A stretch of 34,678 bases of DNA from an uncultured Oscillospiraceae bacterium. GTDB taxonomy: Bacteria > Bacillota > Clostridia > Oscillospirales > Oscillospiraceae. Under the pieces are notes generated by a model, which saw nothing but the letters and a program-made list of their open reading frames with translations, made no database searches and was not told the origin of the DNA. Numbering within the stretch: the stretch's first letter is position 1; each line of letters opens with the position of its first letter. The stretch lies in the NCBI GenBank assembly GCA_944385125.1, contig CALWVZ010000016.1:1-34678 (forward strand), given 5' to 3'. The translations under genes and the position numbers were made by a program. Of the stretch, positions 31,985 to 34,678 are shown piece after piece.

Positions 31985-34678
31985 TGGAAACCGTATTTGG
32001 AACTTCTTTTGAGTACAAATTGATTTATGTTTTTGCCATCAATGACGAGGCTCATAAAGGGCTTTTGAAAATTGGTGATACGACGATCCAGTCAGACGCT
32101 TCCATTGATGCCCTGTTCCCCAACTGTAAAGCTCTGAATCAGGCGGCGCTGAGCCGGATTAAGCAGTACACGAATACAGCGGGTATTTCTGCCCAGCTGC
32201 TACATACCGAGTTGGCCGTCCGTCTTGTTAGAGGCAAGGGTGGACAGCAGGTATTGAAAGCTTTCCGGGACCACGACGTCCACCGTGTGCTTGAAAACTC
32301 CGGCATTCCCAAGAAGAAGCTGAAAAACTCCACCAGCAGAGAATGGTTCGAGGTGGAGCTGTCCACCGTTCTGAAAGCGATCGAAGCGGTGAAAAAATGC
32401 CAGTCTAACCTGTCCGGCATGGGTGCAGGTACAGGATTTACTCCCATTGTGTTCCGCCCGGAGCAGGAAGAAGCCATCGAGAAAACGCTGAAGCAGTTCA
32501 AAACGGGAAGCCGAATGCTCTGGAACGCAAAGATGCGTTTCGGCAAAACCCTCTCTGCCCTTCAGGTGGTTAAGAAGGCTGGCTTTGCCAAGACCATTAT
32601 TGTTACTCACCGCCCTGTGGTGGACGATGGCTGGTATGAGGATTTTCAGAAGATCTTTTATGATACCGATGATTATACCTACGGCTCCAAGGGCCACGGG
32701 GCTGCCATCGAAGGTCTGCTTAATAGCGGCAAAAAGTTCGTCTATTTTGCCTCCATTCAGGATCTGCGTGGTTCTTCTACCGTTGGCGGTAAATTCGATA
32801 AGAACGATGCTGTGTTCTCTCTGGACTGGGATCTGGTCATCGTGGATGAGGCCCATGAAGGAACCACCACCGCCTTGGGTGATGATGTCATTAAAAATCT
32901 GGTAAAGGAAGGAAACGGCTACGATACCAAGTTCCTTGCCCTGTCTGGTACTCCCTTCAACATTCTCAAGGAATTCGACGATAACATCTACACCTGGGAC
33001 TATGTGATGGAGCAGCAACGCAAAGCGCAGTGGGACAAGCTGCACTTTGGCGATTCCAACCCCTACGACGAGCTGCCGGAGCTGAAAATCTATACCTACG
33101 ATCTGGGAAAAATCCTCACCGATAAAAGCTATGTGGAGTTGGAGGATAAGGCGTTCAATTTCCGGGAGTTTTTCCGTGTCTGGACTGGTGATATCAAACA
33201 CGACCACAAGGCCATGCCAGCTACTGCACAGGTGGGCGATTTTGTCCACGAAAGCGATGTTTGGAGCTTTTTGAACCTGATTGCAAAAGACGACCCGAAC
33301 AGCCACTATCCTTATGCCAACGAGGAATACCGCAACCTGTTCCGCCATGCCCTCTGGATGGTTCCCGGCGTCAAAGAGGCTAAGGCCCTGAGCAAGCTGA
33401 TGAAGAAACACCCGGTCTTTGGCTGTGGTGCATTTGATATTGTCAATGTTGCTGGTGACGGCGACGAAGAGGAACGCTCCGAAGATGCGCTCCAGAAGGT
33501 GCGACAAGCCATCAACAGTGCCGGAAACGATGGTTACACTATTACTCTTTCCTGCGGTAAGCTGACCACCGGCGTCACGGTGCCGGAGTGGACGGCTGTG
33601 TTTATGCTGGCCGGATCGTTCTCCACTTCTGCCGCCAACTATCTGCAAACCATCTTCCGGGTACAGTCGCCCTGCAACAAAGACGGTAAGATTAAACGCA
33701 ACTGTTATGTGTTTGACTTTGCCCCCGACCGTACCTTGAAAATGGTAGCGGAATCTGCGGCCCTGTCTACCAAAGCAGGCAAGGCCAATGAATCTGACCG
33801 CCGAATCATGGGTGAGTTTTTGAACTATTGCCCGGTGATTGCGGTGGATGGCACGGTGATGAAAGCCTATGACACCAATCGCCTGCTCCAGCAGCTGAAG
33901 CGGGCTTATGCGGAACGGGCCGTACAGAACGGTTTTGATGACACCAATCTATATAACGATGAGTTACTGCGCCTGGAAGAACTTGATATCGAGAAGTTCA
34001 ATAAACTAAAGAAGATTGTCGGCACATCCAAAGTGGCTCCCAAGGCCAAGGAGATCGACATCAACGCCCAAGGCTTTACCGATGAAGAATACGAAGAACT
34101 GGGGCGGATTGAGAAAAAGCCCAAGCGGGAGCGCACAGCGGATGAAGAAAAGCGCTTGCAGGAGATGAAGGAAAAGCAGAAGCTCAAAAATAATGCGATT
34201 TCCATCCTGCGGGGTATTTCCATCCGTATGCCGCTGCTAATTTACGGCGCTGATATTCCCATTGACGAGGATATTACCATGGAAAAACTGGTGGACATCG
34301 TGGATGATTCCTCCTGGGAGGAATTTATGCCCTCCGGTGTCACCAAAGAGATGTTTAAAAGTTTTATCAAATACTATGACCCGGAAATCTTTGTGGCTGC
34401 TGGTCGCCGGATTCGCACCACGGTTCTCAGTGCCGATGAGCTTTCCCCCATGGAGCGGGTCAAGAAAATCGCACAGCTGTTTGCCTGCTTCAAAAACCCG
34501 GACAAGGAAACGGTTTTGACCCCATGGCGGGTAGTGAATATGCACATGAGCGACTGTCTGGGCGGCTATGACTTCTACGATGAAGCTCACGAGCAGATAG
34601 TAGAGGAGCCCCGTTTTGTGGATCGTGGCAAAGTGACCGCAGACACCTTTGCAAATGCCGGTGCCCGCGTGCTGGAGA
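31984..34678 (+). CDS. GIY-YIG-like nuclease plus SF2 helicase, restriction-type, truncated by window end
   Basis: At least 898 residues, open to the edge. N-terminus (about 12-40): YKLIYVFAIND then GLLKIGDTT, the spacing and letters of a GIY-YIG/T5orf172-type nuclease. An SF2 helicase follows: Walker A with KMRFGKT at 183-189, DEAH at 288-291, SGTPF at 321-325, TTGVTVPEW at 528-536, and QTIFR (motif VI) at 555-559. After about residue 590 is a charged, partly coiled-coil region, then TPWRVVNMHMSDCLGGYDF near 846-864, resembling the start of an Eco57I-like methylase segment that would lie past the window. It starts on the stop codon of the methyltransferase-like gene, so the two products are probably made in fixed proportion as one complex. 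Confidence 0.85.
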   Translation, partial: METVFGTSFEYKLIYVFAINDEAHKGLLKIGDTTIQSDASIDALFPNCKALNQAALSRIKQYTNTAGISAQLLHTELAVRLVRGKGGQQVLKAFRDHDVHRVLENSGIPKKKLKNSTSREWFEVELSTVLKAIEAVKKCQSNLSGMGAGTGFTPIVFRPEQEEAIEKTLKQFKTGSRMLWNAKMRFGKTLSALQVVKKAGFAKTIIVTHRPVVDDGWYEDFQKIFYDTDDYTYGSKGHGAAIEGLLNSGKKFVYFASIQDLRGSSTVGGKFDKNDAVFSLDWDLVIVDEAHEGTTTALGDDVIKNLVKEGNGYDTKFLALSGTPFNILKEFDDNIYTWDYVMEQQRKAQWDKLHFGDSNPYDELPELKIYTYDLGKILTDKSYVELEDKAFNFREFFRVWTGDIKHDHKAMPATAQVGDFVHESDVWSFLNLIAKDDPNSHYPYANEEYRNLFRHALWMVPGVKEAKALSKLMKKHPVFGCGAFDIVNVAGDGDEEERSEDALQKVRQAINSAGNDGYTITLSCGKLTTGVTVPEWTAVFMLAGSFSTSAANYLQTIFRVQSPCNKDGKIKRNCYVFDFAPDRTLKMVAESAALSTKAGKANESDRRIMGEFLNYCPVIAVDGTVMKAYDTNRLLQQLKRAYAERAVQNGFDDTNLYNDELLRLEELDIEKFNKLKKIVGTSKVAPKAKEIDINAQGFTDEEYEELGRIEKKPKRERTADEEKRLQEMKEKQKLKNNAISILRGISIRMPLLIYGADIPIDEDITMEKLVDIVDDSSWEEFMPSGVTKEMFKSFIKYYDPEIFVAAGRRIRTTVLSADELSPMERVKKIAQLFACFKNPDKETVLTPWRVVNMHMSDCLGGYDFYDEAHEQIVEEPRFVDRGKVTADTFANAGARVLE

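Overview
The window looks like a chromosomal segment of a GC-rich, spore-forming, anaerobic member of the Clostridia (Oscillospiraceae-like). The clues are a SpoIVFA/SpoIVFB-type sporulation pair, strong AGGAGG-type ribosome sites, a T-box riboswitch, a type III glutamine synthetase, an ANTAR regulator beside glnA, and a tungsten/molybdenum-pterin aldehyde oxidoreductase. No species is claimed.

Left end (1-5130): a partial B12-binding radical SAM protein (minus); a PhzF-like isomerase; a tRNA-Pro(CGG) with a consensus promoter and a long structured trailer; the SpoIVFA/SpoIVFB-like M23-M50 pair; and a Thr/Pro-rich lipoprotein.

Nitrogen core (5140-18500): on the minus strand seven tightly spaced genes read glnA (short type I glutamine synthetase) - ANTAR regulator - pyrG - glmS - purB - purA - nadE. 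They make glutamine and then spend glutamine, ammonia or aspartate nitrogen on CTP, glucosamine-6-P, AMP and NAD. Diverging from glnA is glnN (type III glutamine synthetase), followed by asnB, which has its own Asn-specific T-box leader (specifier AAC). Both glutamine synthetase promoters are consensus-like, and both are followed almost at once by a terminator-type hairpin inside the untranslated leader. This points to a shared antitermination control, with the ANTAR protein as the natural candidate.

Metabolic stretch (18590-28920, almost all minus): an anti-sigma-like protein with its ECF sigma factor; a MoaD/ThiS-like carrier overlapping an aldehyde ferredoxin oxidoreductase; a DUF554 membrane protein; an M20 amidohydrolase - transporter - M20 amidohydrolase cluster; a phosphopantetheinyl transferase with an HD-domain protein; and a small lipoprotein.

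Right end (29015-34678): a RumA/RlmD-type rRNA methyltransferase whose last ~95 codons look foreign. Base composition changes there, suggesting a mobile element integrated into the 3' end of the gene. Downstream and co-directional are a small Cro/CI-type regulator with an operator-like palindrome in its promoter, a degenerate DNA-methyltransferase-like protein, and a large protein with a GIY-YIG-like N-terminus and an SF2 helicase that runs off the window. This three-gene module is the best candidate for an undescribed restriction or defence system.
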